Positions 17,887 through 26,322 of a stretch of DNA of 64,000 nucleotides are shown here, in pieces. The stretch is from assembly GCF_002412165.1 (NCBI RefSeq), contig NZ_NXIA01000015.1:28818-92817 (forward strand), given 5' to 3'. How positions within the stretch are numbered: position 1 is the stretch's first letter; each line of letters starts with the position of its first letter. A program made the translations under genes and the position numbers. The notes under the pieces are model-generated. The model was not told the DNA's origin. It searched no databases and saw only the letters and a list, made by a program, of their open reading frames with translations. Source of the stretch: Curtobacterium sp. 'Ferrero' (GTDB lineage Bacteria; Actinomycetota; Actinomycetes; Actinomycetales; Microbacteriaceae).

Positions 17887-19575
17887 TCAGGCGGTCGCCA
17901 GGCGTCCGTCCCGCATCACGAGCGTCCGGTCGACGAGGTCGTCGGGCACCGGGACGTGCGACACCACCACGACGGTGCGCCCGTCCTGCCGTGCGGCGCC
18001 GACGAGGTCGCGCAGCAGCGTCTCGCCGAGGTCCGGGTCGATGTCGGCGGTCGGCTCGTCGAGCACCAGGACCGGGAACGCGTGCAGCAGCGCCCGGGCG
18101 AGCGCGAGCCGGTGCGCCTGCCCGCCGGACACCAGCGCGCCCCGCTCCCCCACGCCGGCGTCGAGTCCGCCGCGCGCTCCGACCCACGAGCCGAGTCCGA
18201 CGCGGTCGAGCACGGCCAGCAGGTCGTCGTCGGTCGCGGTGTCGCGGGCGAAGAGCAGGTTCTGCCGCACCGACTGGTCGAACACGAACGGGTCCTGCTC
18301 GATGAGCCCGATCCGTGCCCGCACCGCGTCGGGGTGCATCGACCGGGCCTCGACCCCGTCGATCGTGTACGACCCGCGGTGGTCGACGAACCGGACGAGC
18401 GCGTCGACGAGGGTGGTCTTGCCGGAGCCGCTCGGTCCGCGCAGGACGACGACCTCGCCGGGGCGCAGGTCGAGCGACACCCGGTCCACGGCGTCCTCGG
18501 TCGCGCCGGGCCACCGGACGGAGCAGTCCCGCAGGGACACCGTCACCGGCCCGTCGACGACGAGCGCGGCGGGGTCGGCCGGCCTGTCGGGCTCGGGCAC
18601 GATACCCGCCGGCACCGAGACCGGGACCACCCGTTCGACGCGCTCCGCCGCCGCACGGACCCGCCGGAGGGTCAGGACCGCGAGGGGGACGGCGCCGACG
18701 ACCTCGAACAGGGCGAGCGGCACGAAGACCGCCAGGGCCCAGAGCGGCCCGTCGAGCGCCCCCGTCACGACGGCGGGTGCCCCGACCGCGAGGATGCCCA
18801 CGACCGCGCCCCCGCCGAGCAGCCCGACGACGGCGCCGACGAGCGACTCCACGGCCCCGCGCCGCCGCACGGCAGCGGTCACCCGACGGTCGAGTACGGC
18901 GATCTGCGCGAGGCGCTCGTCGAGGGCGCCGTAGGCCGCGAAGACGTCGAGCGTCCGGACGGTGTCGAGCACCAGGTCGGCGACCCGGCCGCGCTCGGCG
19001 GCGGTCTCGGCGTCCGAGCGCGCGGCCACGGCGCGCGTCACGACCGTGCCGACCAGCGCGGCGACGAGGAGCGCCGCGAGCAGCACGAGCGCCGCGGGCA
19101 CGGACACGATCGCCACCGCGACGACCGACAGCAGTGCGGTGACGCCCGCGGACACGAGCGGCCCGACGACCCGGATCGGCAGGTCCTGCAGCCGGTCCGT
19201 GTCGGTGACCAGCCGCGTGAGCAGGTCCCCGCGTCCGGTGGCACCGAGCCCGGCCGGCGCGACGGAGGACAGCCGCCGGTACATCTCCGTCCGGACCGTC
19301 GCGAGCTGCCGGAACGACGCGTCGTGCCCGGCGAGCCGGTCGACGTACCGTAGCGCCGCCCGCCCGAGCGCGAACGCCCGGACGCCCACCATCACGAGCG
19401 TCAGGTACAGGATCGGCGGGTGCTCCGCCGCCCGGGTGATCAGGTAGCCGCTGGCGGCGAGGAGCGCGACGGCGCAGACCGCACTCGCCGTCCCGGCCGC
19501 CACCGCCTTCGCCCAACCGGCCCCGCTCGGCATGGCGAGCCGCATGACGGGGGCGTGCCGCGCCTCCCGGCTCAT
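17887..19575 (-). CDS. cydC: Thiol reductant ABC exporter subunit CydC
   Basis: A 562-residue half-transporter. Six hydrophobic segments occupy about residues 15-310, followed by the ATPase domain with Walker A GPSGSGKTTL near 378, signature VSGGQAHRLALARAL, and Walker B VLVLDEPTADID. With CydD it exports glutathione or cysteine (or acts on heme), which is needed to assemble cytochrome bd. Start ATG at 19575 overlaps the cydD stop (ATGA). The same frame is open for another 2.5 kb upstream, but that is out of frame with cydD and cydB and is not coding. The order cydA-B-D-C is the usual actinobacterial one. Confidence 0.93.
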   Translation of the reverse strand: MSREARHAPVMRLAMPSGAGWAKAVAAGTASAVCAVALLAASGYLITRAAEHPPILYLTLVMVGVRAFALGRAALRYVDRLAGHDASFRQLATVRTEMYRRLSSVAPAGLGATGRGDLLTRLVTDTDRLQDLPIRVVGPLVSAGVTALLSVVAVAIVSVPAALVLLAALLVAALVGTVVTRAVAARSDAETAAERGRVADLVLDTVRTLDVFAAYGALDERLAQIAVLDRRVTAAVRRRGAVESLVGAVVGLLGGGAVVGILAVGAPAVVTGALDGPLWALAVFVPLALFEVVGAVPLAVLTLRRVRAAAERVERVVPVSVPAGIVPEPDRPADPAALVVDGPVTVSLRDCSVRWPGATEDAVDRVSLDLRPGEVVVLRGPSGSGKTTLVDALVRFVDHRGSYTIDGVEARSMHPDAVRARIGLIEQDPFVFDQSVRQNLLFARDTATDDDLLAVLDRVGLGSWVGARGGLDAGVGERGALVSGGQAHRLALARALLHAFPVLVLDEPTADIDPDLGETLLRDLVGAARQDGRTVVVVSHVPVPDDLVDRTLVMRDGRLATA

Positions 19576-21227
19576 GCGCGCACCCCGTCCCGGCCGGTGA
19601 CGGCGACCGCACCCGACGCGGCGACGTCGACGCGGAGGTCGGCGGCCGCGACGACCGCGGGTCGGTGGCTGGCGACGACCACGACGTGCCCGGCGTCGGC
19701 GAGGCGACGGAGGGTCGCGACGACGTGGGCCTCGGCCTCGGCGTCGAGCGCGGAGGTCGGTTCGTCGAGCAGCACGAGCGGTGTGTGCGCGCGCCGCGCA
19801 CGGTACAGGGCGCGCGCGAGTGCGACGCGTTGCGCCTGGCCGCCGGACAGGCCGCTGCCGCCGGACCCGACCGGGAGGCCCGGGTCGAGTCCCAGCCCCG
19901 CCTCGCCGAGGGCGGTGCGCACGTCCGCGAGGTCGGGGGTCGCGCTGAGCGCGACGTTCTCGGCGACGGTTCCGCGGACGAGTCGGGAACGCTGGTCCGC
20001 CCACGCCGTCCGTTCCGCGGCCGTGGTGCCGGACGGGCCGGGCACGGTCACCTCGCCGTCGTGCGGGACCGCGCCGCGGATCGCCGCGATCGTCGAGGAC
20101 TTGCCGGACCCGCTCGGTCCCGCGAGGACCACCAGGGTGCCGGGGCCGGCTCGGAGGTCGACCGGTCCGATGACGGTGTCGGCACGTCGGACGGTGACGC
20201 CGCGGAGTTCGAGGGCGTCGGCGGCGGGCGTGGCGTGCACGGCCGGTGACCGGTCGGACGGACCGTCGTCGTCGAGCACGTCGAGGACCGCGGCGGAGGC
20301 CTCGACACCGTCCTGCGCGGCGTGGAAGTCGGCGCCGACCTGTCGGATCGGGGCGAACGCCTCCGGAGCGAGGACGAGCACGAACATGGCCGCGCCGAGG
20401 CCGAGCGAGCCGTCGACGAGCCGCACGCCGATCGAGACGGCGACGAGGGCGACGGACAAGCTCGCCGCGAGCTCGAGCGCGAAGCCGCTGACGAACGACA
20501 GCCGCAGGACGCCGAGGGTGCCGCGTCGGTACTCGTCGGTGATCGTGCCGATGCGGCCGACCTGCCGCCGTGCGCGCCCGAAGACCTTGAGCGTCGCGAG
20601 GCCCTCCACCGCCTCGGTGAACGCGCCGCCCAGCCGGGCCAGTGCGTCCGCCTGCCGGCGTTGCAGCGTCTGCGTCGCCAGTCCGATGAGCACCATGAAC
20701 ACCGGGATCACGGGCAGCGCGCAGAGGATGATGACGCCGCTCGTCAGGTCGCCGAGCGCGATCGCCACGAGGAGCGCCGGCGTCGCGACCGCGGTCAGCG
20801 CCAGCTGCGGCAGGTACCGGCCGAAGTAGGCGTCGAGCGCGTCGAGACCGGGACCGAGCGTGGTGGCGAACGCGGCGCTCGACCGTTCCACGAGCCACCC
20901 GGGGCCACGCTCCGCCGCCCGGGCAAGCACGGTGGCGCGGAGCTCGCTCTTGACGGTCGCCGCGGCCCGCGCCGCCAGGTCGTCGGTCGCCCAGGCGGCG
21001 ACGGCGCGGAGCACGAACGCGCCGCCGAGGAGCGCGAGGGCCGGCCCCACGGCGGCGGGGACGGCACCGTCGCGGACACCGTCGACGCCGAGCGTCACCA
21101 CGGCGGCGATCCCCCACGCGATCGCGATGGTCGCGAGCGTGCGGAGGACGCCGGTGCCGGTGGCGGCGACGATGAAGCCACGCGCGCTCCGGGACAGCCG
21201 GAGCAGGCGCGGGTCGAGCGGCTTCAC
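19572..21227 (-). CDS. cydD: Thiol reductant ABC exporter subunit CydD
   Basis: A 551-residue half-transporter and partner of CydC. The transmembrane domain covers about residues 15-300. The ATPase domain has Walker A GPSGSGKSST near 369, signature LSGGQAQRVALARAL and Walker B LVLLDEPTSALDAEAEA. The early GTGVLRTLATIAIAWGIA stretch resembles CydD from other actinobacteria. GTG start at 21227, with GGAG supplied by bases overlapping the end of cydB; nine bases separate the two genes. It is translationally coupled to cydC. Required for periplasmic redox balance and bd oxidase maturation by homology. Confidence 0.93.
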   Translation of the reverse strand: MKPLDPRLLRLSRSARGFIVAATGTGVLRTLATIAIAWGIAAVVTLGVDGVRDGAVPAAVGPALALLGGAFVLRAVAAWATDDLAARAAATVKSELRATVLARAAERGPGWLVERSSAAFATTLGPGLDALDAYFGRYLPQLALTAVATPALLVAIALGDLTSGVIILCALPVIPVFMVLIGLATQTLQRRQADALARLGGAFTEAVEGLATLKVFGRARRQVGRIGTITDEYRRGTLGVLRLSFVSGFALELAASLSVALVAVSIGVRLVDGSLGLGAAMFVLVLAPEAFAPIRQVGADFHAAQDGVEASAAVLDVLDDDGPSDRSPAVHATPAADALELRGVTVRRADTVIGPVDLRAGPGTLVVLAGPSGSGKSSTIAAIRGAVPHDGEVTVPGPSGTTAAERTAWADQRSRLVRGTVAENVALSATPDLADVRTALGEAGLGLDPGLPVGSGGSGLSGGQAQRVALARALYRARRAHTPLVLLDEPTSALDAEAEAHVVATLRRLADAGHVVVVASHRPAVVAAADLRVDVAASGAVAVTGRDGVRA

Positions 21228-21236
21228 GGTGGTCTC

Positions 21237-22241
21237 CTAGTGCGCGGCCTGGGCGATGTGGGCCCGCGAGACGCGCTTGCGGAACACCCAGTAGGTCCAG
21301 GCCTGGTAGGCGAGCACGAGCGGCACGAAGATCAGTGCGACCCAGCTCATCACCGTGAGCGTGTACTCCCCGCTCGCCGCGTTGTACACGGTGAGGCTGT
21401 TCGCCGGGTCGTTCGTGGCCGGCATCACGTCGGGGAAGATCGCGGTGAACATCGCGAGCACGACGGCTGCGATCGTGACCGCCATGAGCGCGAACGACCG
21501 GCCCTCGCGGCCCCACGCGGTGCAGAGCACGGCGAGGACGAGGCTGACCGCCGCCACCACCGAGAGCACGATGCTCGCCGGGGTCGCGCGGACGAACGCC
21601 ATCGCCACCAGGAACGCCGCACCCACGACGATCGTCAGGACGCCGGCGCGGGTGGCGAGCCGCTTCGCCCGCTCCCGGATCTCGCCGTCGGTCTTCAGCG
21701 CGACGAACACGACGCCGTGGGTGAAGAACACGAGGAGGGTGGCGAGCCCGGTCAGCAGGGCGAACGGGTTGAGCAGGTCGAACACCGTGCCGGTGAAGTT
21801 GTGGCCTGCGTCCATCGGGATGCCCCGGACGACGTTGCCGAACGCGACGCCCCACAGGAACGCGGGCACCGCGCTGCCGACGATGATCATGAGGTCGAAG
21901 CGGCGCTTCCACTCGGCGTGCTTGTTCTGGTGGCGGTACTCGAACGAGACCCCGCGCGCGATGAGCGCGACCAGGATGAGCAGCAGCGCGAGGTAGAACC
22001 CCGAGAACATCGTGGCGTACCACTCGGGGAACGCCGCGAACAGGCAGGCACCGGCGACGATGACCCACGTCTCGTTGAGGTCCCACACCGGGCCGATCGT
22101 GTTGATGAGCACGCGGCGGTCGGTGTCGTCCTTGCCGAGGAACGGGAGCGCCATGCCGACGCCGAAGTCGAACCCGTCGAGGACGAAGTAGCCGACGAAG
22201 AAGAGTCCGACGATCGCGAACCAGAGAACGGGGAGGTCCAT
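21237..22241 (-). CDS. cydB: Cytochrome bd ubiquinol/menaquinol oxidase subunit II
   Basis: A 334-residue membrane subunit of cytochrome bd, a high-affinity terminal oxidase. The N-terminus MDLPVLWFAIVGLFFVGYF and the GFDFGVGMALPFLG segment are typical, as are PVWDLNETWVI and the long sequence of eight or so hydrophobic helices. The ATG at 22241 follows the cydA stop after two bases, so the pair is co-translated. Subunit II stabilises the hemes carried by CydA. The frame continues upstream across cydA in a non-native frame and was trimmed to this start. Confidence 0.95.
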   Translation of the reverse strand: MDLPVLWFAIVGLFFVGYFVLDGFDFGVGMALPFLGKDDTDRRVLINTIGPVWDLNETWVIVAGACLFAAFPEWYATMFSGFYLALLLILVALIARGVSFEYRHQNKHAEWKRRFDLMIIVGSAVPAFLWGVAFGNVVRGIPMDAGHNFTGTVFDLLNPFALLTGLATLLVFFTHGVVFVALKTDGEIRERAKRLATRAGVLTIVVGAAFLVAMAFVRATPASIVLSVVAAVSLVLAVLCTAWGREGRSFALMAVTIAAVVLAMFTAIFPDVMPATNDPANSLTVYNAASGEYTLTVMSWVALIFVPLVLAYQAWTYWVFRKRVSRAHIAQAAH

Positions 22242-22243
22242 GG

Positions 22244-23656
22244 CTAGTACACCGTCACTTCGTGCTTGACCTCGCCGGTGGCCTCGTCGACCTCCGCGGG
22301 AGCGGCGGGTCCCTCCTGCGCGACCTTCTTGATGAGCCGGAACTCGACCACCGCGAGGGCGCCGTAGACGAGCGTGAAGACGACGAGCGAGATGAGGACC
22401 TCGAGCCCGGTCACGTTGGGCGAGACACCGTCGGCGGTCTTGAGCAGCCCGAACACGAGCCACGGCTGGCGGCCCATCTCGGTGAAGATCCAGCCCATGA
22501 TCATCGCGGCCATCGGCAGCGGCATCGCCCACGTCGCCACGCGCCACACCCAGCGCTGCTGCGGGAAGCGGCCCTTGCGGGTGAGCCAGAGCCCGACGAG
22601 GGACACGAGCACCGCCCCGACGCCGAGGGCGATCATCCAGCGGAACGCCCAGTACGTGACCCAGATGATCGGCTTGTAGTCGCCTGCGCCGTACACCTGC
22701 GAGTACTGCGCCTGCAGGTCGTTGATGCCCTCGACCGTGCCGGTGAAGGTGTGCGTCGACAGGAACGACAGCAGGTACGGGATGCGGATCGAGAACAGTT
22801 CGTGCACCCCGTCCGGCGTGCCGAGCGTGAAGATCGAGAACGAGGCGTCCTTGCCGGTCGAGGTGTTGTAGAGCGCCTCGGCCGCGGCCATCTTCATCGG
22901 CTGCGTGTCGACCATGGTCAGGCCGAGCTGGTCGCCGGTGAGCACCGTCAGCGCACCGGACGCGAGCATCGTCCACATGCCGAACTTCAGCGCCGGCATC
23001 ATCGTCTCGAGGTTCTGGTTGCGGGCCAGGTGCCACGCGGCGACCGCGATGATGACCGAGGCGGCGACCATGAACGCGCCGAACAGGGTGTGCGGGAACG
23101 CGGCGAGTGCGACCTTGTTCGTCAGCACGGCCCAGATGTCGGTGAGCTCGGCGCGGCCCTTGGCCTCGTCGATGGCGAACCCGACCGGGTGCTGCATGAA
23201 CGCGTTGGCCGCGAGGATGAAGTAGGCCGACAGCATCGTGCCGATGCTCACGCACCAGATCGTGGCGAGGTGGACCTTCTTCGGCAGGCGGTCCCACCCG
23301 AAGATCCAGAGGCCGATGAACGCCGCCTCGAAGAAGAACGCGAGGATGCCCTCGAGCGCCAGCGGAGCGCCGAACACGTCACCGACGAACCGCGAGTAGT
23401 TCGACCAGTTCATGCCGAACTGGAACTCCTGCACGATGCCGGTCACGACGCCCATCGCGAAGTTGATGAGGAAGATACGACCGAAGAACCGGGTGAGCTG
23501 CAGGTAGTGCGCCCGGCCCGTCCGGACCCAGGCGGTCTGGAACACGGCCACGACGACCGCCATGCCGATGGTCAGCGGGACGAAGAGGAAGTGGTAGATC
23601 GTCGTCAGACCGAACTGCCACCGCGACAGGACCAGGGGATCGAGGATGTCGTTCAT
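22244..23656 (-). CDS. cydA: Cytochrome bd ubiquinol/menaquinol oxidase subunit I
   Basis: A 470-residue catalytic subunit that carries hemes b558, b595 and d and oxidises menaquinol with O2. The opening SRWQFGLTTIYHFLFVPLTIG contains His22, equivalent to the N-terminal heme-ligand histidine of E. coli CydA. GRIFLINFAMGVVTGIVQEFQFGMNW and the mid-protein FILAANAFMQHPVG are conserved. The quinol-binding (Q) loop is of the short type expected outside enterobacteria. It is the first gene of the cydABDC operon, with a candidate promoter and two inverted-repeat sites upstream. Confidence 0.96.
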   Translation of the reverse strand: MNDILDPLVLSRWQFGLTTIYHFLFVPLTIGMAVVVAVFQTAWVRTGRAHYLQLTRFFGRIFLINFAMGVVTGIVQEFQFGMNWSNYSRFVGDVFGAPLALEGILAFFFEAAFIGLWIFGWDRLPKKVHLATIWCVSIGTMLSAYFILAANAFMQHPVGFAIDEAKGRAELTDIWAVLTNKVALAAFPHTLFGAFMVAASVIIAVAAWHLARNQNLETMMPALKFGMWTMLASGALTVLTGDQLGLTMVDTQPMKMAAAEALYNTSTGKDASFSIFTLGTPDGVHELFSIRIPYLLSFLSTHTFTGTVEGINDLQAQYSQVYGAGDYKPIIWVTYWAFRWMIALGVGAVLVSLVGLWLTRKGRFPQQRWVWRVATWAMPLPMAAMIMGWIFTEMGRQPWLVFGLLKTADGVSPNVTGLEVLISLVVFTLVYGALAVVEFRLIKKVAQEGPAAPAEVDEATGEVKHEVTVY

Positions 23657-23755
23657 GCGGCGTTTCCGAGCCGGGTCGCCGCGCGCTGTTGGTGCACGTC
23701 AGTTGCTTCCTGTGGAAGGGGGAACTTCTGCTGTCACAACCGTTGGGACACCTCT

Positions 23756-23785
23756 ACGCTACCGTCCGGCAACCCTGCTCGACAA
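23756..23785 (-). promoter_or_regulatory. Candidate promoter of cydABDC
   Basis: On the minus strand, TTGTCG (23785-23780) and TAGCGT (23761-23756) are separated by 18 bp, a fair sigma-A-type match. The predicted start of transcription would leave a leader of roughly 95 bases before cydA. This is inferred from consensus only. Confidence 0.45.
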
Positions 23786-23802
23786 GTTGTAGAAGGCCGC
23801 TC

Positions 23803-23841
23803 TGCACGAATGTGCAGGGGAAGTGCACGGCACGAACGTGC
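23803..23841. promoter_or_regulatory. Paired inverted repeats upstream of cyd promoter
   Basis: Two related inverted repeats, TGCACGAATGTGCA (23803-23816) and GCACGAACGTGC (23830-23841), share GCACGAAYGTGC and lie 26 bp apart centre to centre, close to 2.5 helical turns. Relative to cydA they sit just upstream of the candidate -35, a position used by activators. They do not match the Rex consensus I know (TTGTGAA-N4-TTCACAA). The binding protein is unknown. Confidence 0.45.
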
Positions 23842-23876
23842 GGAACGGAGGTGCTCGGCGACCTCCCCCGGAAACG

Positions 23877-23912
23877 ACGACAGGTGCCGGGCGGATGCCC
23901 GACACCTGTCGT
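23877..23912 (-). terminator. Intrinsic terminator of the osmoprotectant ABC operon
   Basis: A 16-bp stem with one mismatch (ACGACAGGTGCCGGGC against GCCCGACACCTGTCGT) and a four-base loop, 52 bp downstream of the substrate-binding-protein stop read on the minus strand. The stem is followed by TTTC. The rest of the 307-bp gap 23657-23963 holds the cyd promoter elements; no other gene is seen there. Confidence 0.7.
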
Positions 23913-23963
23913 TCAATGGCGCGTGCGCGCGATACGGTTCGTGCGCACGGTGCGCGTCCGTGC

Positions 23964-24884
23964 TTAGAGGAGCCCCTGCTCGGTCAGGAAGTCCTTCGCG
24001 ATGGTGGACGCCTTCTCCTTGTCGTTGACGCTCTTGGCGTTGAGGTCGATGAGCGCCGACTCGGTCAGCACCTTGCTCACCTTGTCGATGTCGGCCGCTG
24101 CCTTGTCGTCGACCTTCTTCGACACGACCGGGATGACGTTCTGCGGCAGGATCAGGTTCTCCGGGTCCTTCAGCGAGACGAGGTCGTTCGCCTTGATGCT
24201 CGGGTCGGCGGTGTAGATGTCGGCCAGCTGGATCGTGCCGTCCTTGAGCGCCTTCACCGTGAGCGCGCCGCCGGAGTCCTCGATCGCCTTGAAGTCGACG
24301 TCCACGCCGTAGACCGACTTGAGGCCCTTCGGACCGTACGGCCGTGTCTGGAACTCGGAGTTCGCGCCGACCGTCAGGGTCTTGTCGACGTTCTTCAGGT
24401 CGGACAGGCTCGTGACGTCGTTCTCCTCGGAGAACTGCTTCGTCACGGTGTAGCTGTCCTGGTCGGTCGCCGGGGCCTCGTCGAGCACGCGGAGGCCGGA
24501 CGGCAGCGCCTTCGCGAGCGCCGAGTCGATCTCCGACGACGTCTTCGCGTCCGAGTTCTTGTCGTAGTACTGCAGCAGGTTGCCGCTGTACTCCGGCATG
24601 ACGTCGATCGCGCCCTTCTGCAGCTGCGGCAGGTAGATCTCCCGCTGGCCGATGTTGAAGTTGCGCTTCACCGTGAAGCCGTCCTTCTCGAGGACCTGCG
24701 CGTACAGCTCGGCGATGATCTCGTTCGAGTAGTACTGCTGCGACCCGATGACGATCGTCTTCGAGTCGCTGGAGGCGCTGGAGCCGCTGTCGAGCGGGTT
24801 GCTCGACGCGCAGCCGGTCAGGGCTGCCGCGACGCCCAGTGCCAGCGCTGCTGCGACGCCGGCACGGATCTTTGCTGTGATCAC
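23964..24884 (-). CDS. Glycine betaine/osmoprotectant ABC transporter substrate-binding lipoprotein
   Basis: A 306-residue secreted lipoprotein. A signal peptide ends in ALTGC with lipidated Cys25, followed by a Ser/Asp-rich linker and an OpuAC-type binding domain (GSQQYYSNEIIAELYAQ, DVMPEYSGNLLQYY). It should capture quaternary amines such as glycine betaine, choline or carnitine. It has PEYSGN where many OpuCC/OsmF proteins have PEYTGT, so the ligand is uncertain. GTG start at 24884 has GGAAGGA upstream and overlaps the permease stop as GTGA. It is the last gene of a four-gene operon and is followed by a terminator. Confidence 0.9.
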   Translation of the reverse strand: MITAKIRAGVAAALALGVAAALTGCASSNPLDSGSSASSDSKTIVIGSQQYYSNEIIAELYAQVLEKDGFTVKRNFNIGQREIYLPQLQKGAIDVMPEYSGNLLQYYDKNSDAKTSSEIDSALAKALPSGLRVLDEAPATDQDSYTVTKQFSEENDVTSLSDLKNVDKTLTVGANSEFQTRPYGPKGLKSVYGVDVDFKAIEDSGGALTVKALKDGTIQLADIYTADPSIKANDLVSLKDPENLILPQNVIPVVSKKVDDKAAADIDKVSKVLTESALIDLNAKSVNDKEKASTIAKDFLTEQGLL

Positions 24885-25609
24885 GATGGATTTCCTTCCG
24901 GGATGGGATTGCGGGACCGCTCGCGCGACCCCTGGCGACGCCGGGTGCTCCGGTCGGAGACGCCCTTGGGCACCACCGCCCGCTGCACCGCGGCGAACAC
25001 GATCTCGAACGCGATCGCGAGGGCGATCACGAGGATGGACGCGCCGAGCATCTCGGCGTAGTCCTGGGTCTTCAAGCCGAGGAAGAAGTAGCCGCCGAGG
25101 CCCCCGGCGCCGACGTACGCGGCGAGCGTGGCGGTGGCGACGACCTGCAGGACCGCGGCACGGATGCCGCCGACCAGGAGCGGGAGCCCGAGTGGGATCT
25201 CGACCTTCCAGAGCACCTGCCAGCCGGTCATGCCCTGGGCCTTGGCCGCGTCGACGGTGACGGGCTCGACGGACTCGATGCCGGAGTAGGCGCCGGCGAG
25301 CACGGACGGGATCGCCAGGATCACGAGCGCGAGCAGCGGCGCCTGCAGGCCGATGCCGAGCAGGAGCCCGAAGAGCGAGAGGACGCCGAGGGTCGGCAGC
25401 GCCCGGACCCCGCCGGACAACGCGATCGAGAAGCCGCGCGCCTTGCCCGTGTGCCCGATGAGGTAGCCGACCGGCACCGCGATGATAGACGCGATGAGCA
25501 CCGCGAGCAGCGTGATCCACACGTGCTCGACGATGCGTCCGGGGATCGCGTTGTACCCGGTGTAGTTCTGCGGGTCGAACACCCAGCCGAACGCCTGTCC
25601 GATGATCAC
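24881..25609 (-). CDS. Osmoprotectant ABC transporter permease (second)
   Basis: A 242-residue permease of the OpuC/ProW-like binding-protein-dependent transport family. It has five or six membrane segments and the cytoplasmic EAA loop (VDAAKAQGMTGWQVLWKVEIPLGLPLL) that contacts the ATPase. YVGAGGLGGYFFLGL is typical of OpuCB/OpuCD. The C-terminus is Arg-rich (STRRRQGSRERSR). The GTG start at 25609 overlaps the stop of the preceding permease by four bases. The two different permease genes suggest a heterodimeric membrane channel, as in the B. subtilis OpuB/OpuC systems. Confidence 0.9.
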   Translation of the reverse strand: MIIGQAFGWVFDPQNYTGYNAIPGRIVEHVWITLLAVLIASIIAVPVGYLIGHTGKARGFSIALSGGVRALPTLGVLSLFGLLLGIGLQAPLLALVILAIPSVLAGAYSGIESVEPVTVDAAKAQGMTGWQVLWKVEIPLGLPLLVGGIRAAVLQVVATATLAAYVGAGGLGGYFFLGLKTQDYAEMLGASILVIALAIAFEIVFAAVQRAVVPKGVSDRSTRRRQGSRERSRNPIPEGNPS

Positions 25610-26322
25610 GACGCCACCTCCGCGCGCTGCAGCACCCGGCGGGCGGACCGCCGGGACACCCGGGTCCGGCGGGTCCACGGCATCACGAGCCGACCGAGGA
25701 GCACCAGGAGCCCGTCGAGAGCGAACGCGAGGACGAGGACCATGACGATGCCGGAGATGATCTCCTCGTAGATGCCCCGTCCGAGGCCGTCGGTGAAGAG
25801 GGACCCGAGGCTCTGGATGCCGAGGACGGCGCCGACCGTCGTCAGCGAGATGGTCGACACGGCGACGACGCGCACGCCGGCGAGGAGCACGGGGCCCGCG
25901 AGCGGCAGCTCGACCCGGAAGAACCGTTGGACGCCCGAGTAGCCCATCGCGGTGGACGCCGACGTCGTGGCGGGGTCGACCGCGGTCAGGCCGTCCACGG
26001 TCGAGCGCACCATGAGGGCGAGCCCGTAGAGCGTCAGGCTGATGATGAGGTTGATCGGGTCCTGCAGACCGGTGCCGATGATGGCCGGCAGTGCCACGAA
26101 CAACGCCAGCGACGGGATCGCGTAGAGCAGACCCGCGACCGTCACGATGCTGCTGCCGACGCCGGCCGCGATGCGCGACCCACCCGGGCGCTGCAGGCGG
26201 ACGACCAGCCACCCGATCGGGATCGAGAGCAGGAACGCGACGATGATCGGCGGGATCGCGATCGCGAGGTGCGCGACCGTGGCGTCCCAGATCGTGTCCA
26301 GGTTCGCCAGCACCCACGTCAC
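25606..26322 (-). CDS. Osmoprotectant ABC transporter permease (first)
   Basis: A 238-residue permease, paralogous in type to the one downstream. Hydrophobic segments start at residue 15 (AHLAIAIPPIIVAFLLSIPI). The EAA-type loop is ATTSASTAMGYSGVQRFFRVELPLAGP. The C-terminus has VMPWTRRTRVSRRSARR. GTG start at 26322 overlaps the ATPase stop as GTGA. Conserved short elements AIPSLALFVALP and GLQDPINLIISLTLYGLALMVR agree with OpuCB. With the other permease it forms the pore of the importer. Confidence 0.9.
   Translation of the reverse strand: MTWVLANLDTIWDATVAHLAIAIPPIIVAFLLSIPIGWLVVRLQRPGGSRIAAGVGSSIVTVAGLLYAIPSLALFVALPAIIGTGLQDPINLIISLTLYGLALMVRSTVDGLTAVDPATTSASTAMGYSGVQRFFRVELPLAGPVLLAGVRVVAVSTISLTTVGAVLGIQSLGSLFTDGLGRGIYEEIISGIVMVLVLAFALDGLLVLLGRLVMPWTRRTRVSRRSARRVLQRAEVAS

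Noticed and set aside
17887..22086. Open frame of about 1400 codons reading through cydC, cydD and cydB
   Set aside because: Only the first-to-stop 562 codons (start 19575) are native CydC. The upstream part is out of frame with CydD and CydB and gives low-complexity Arg-rich sequence.
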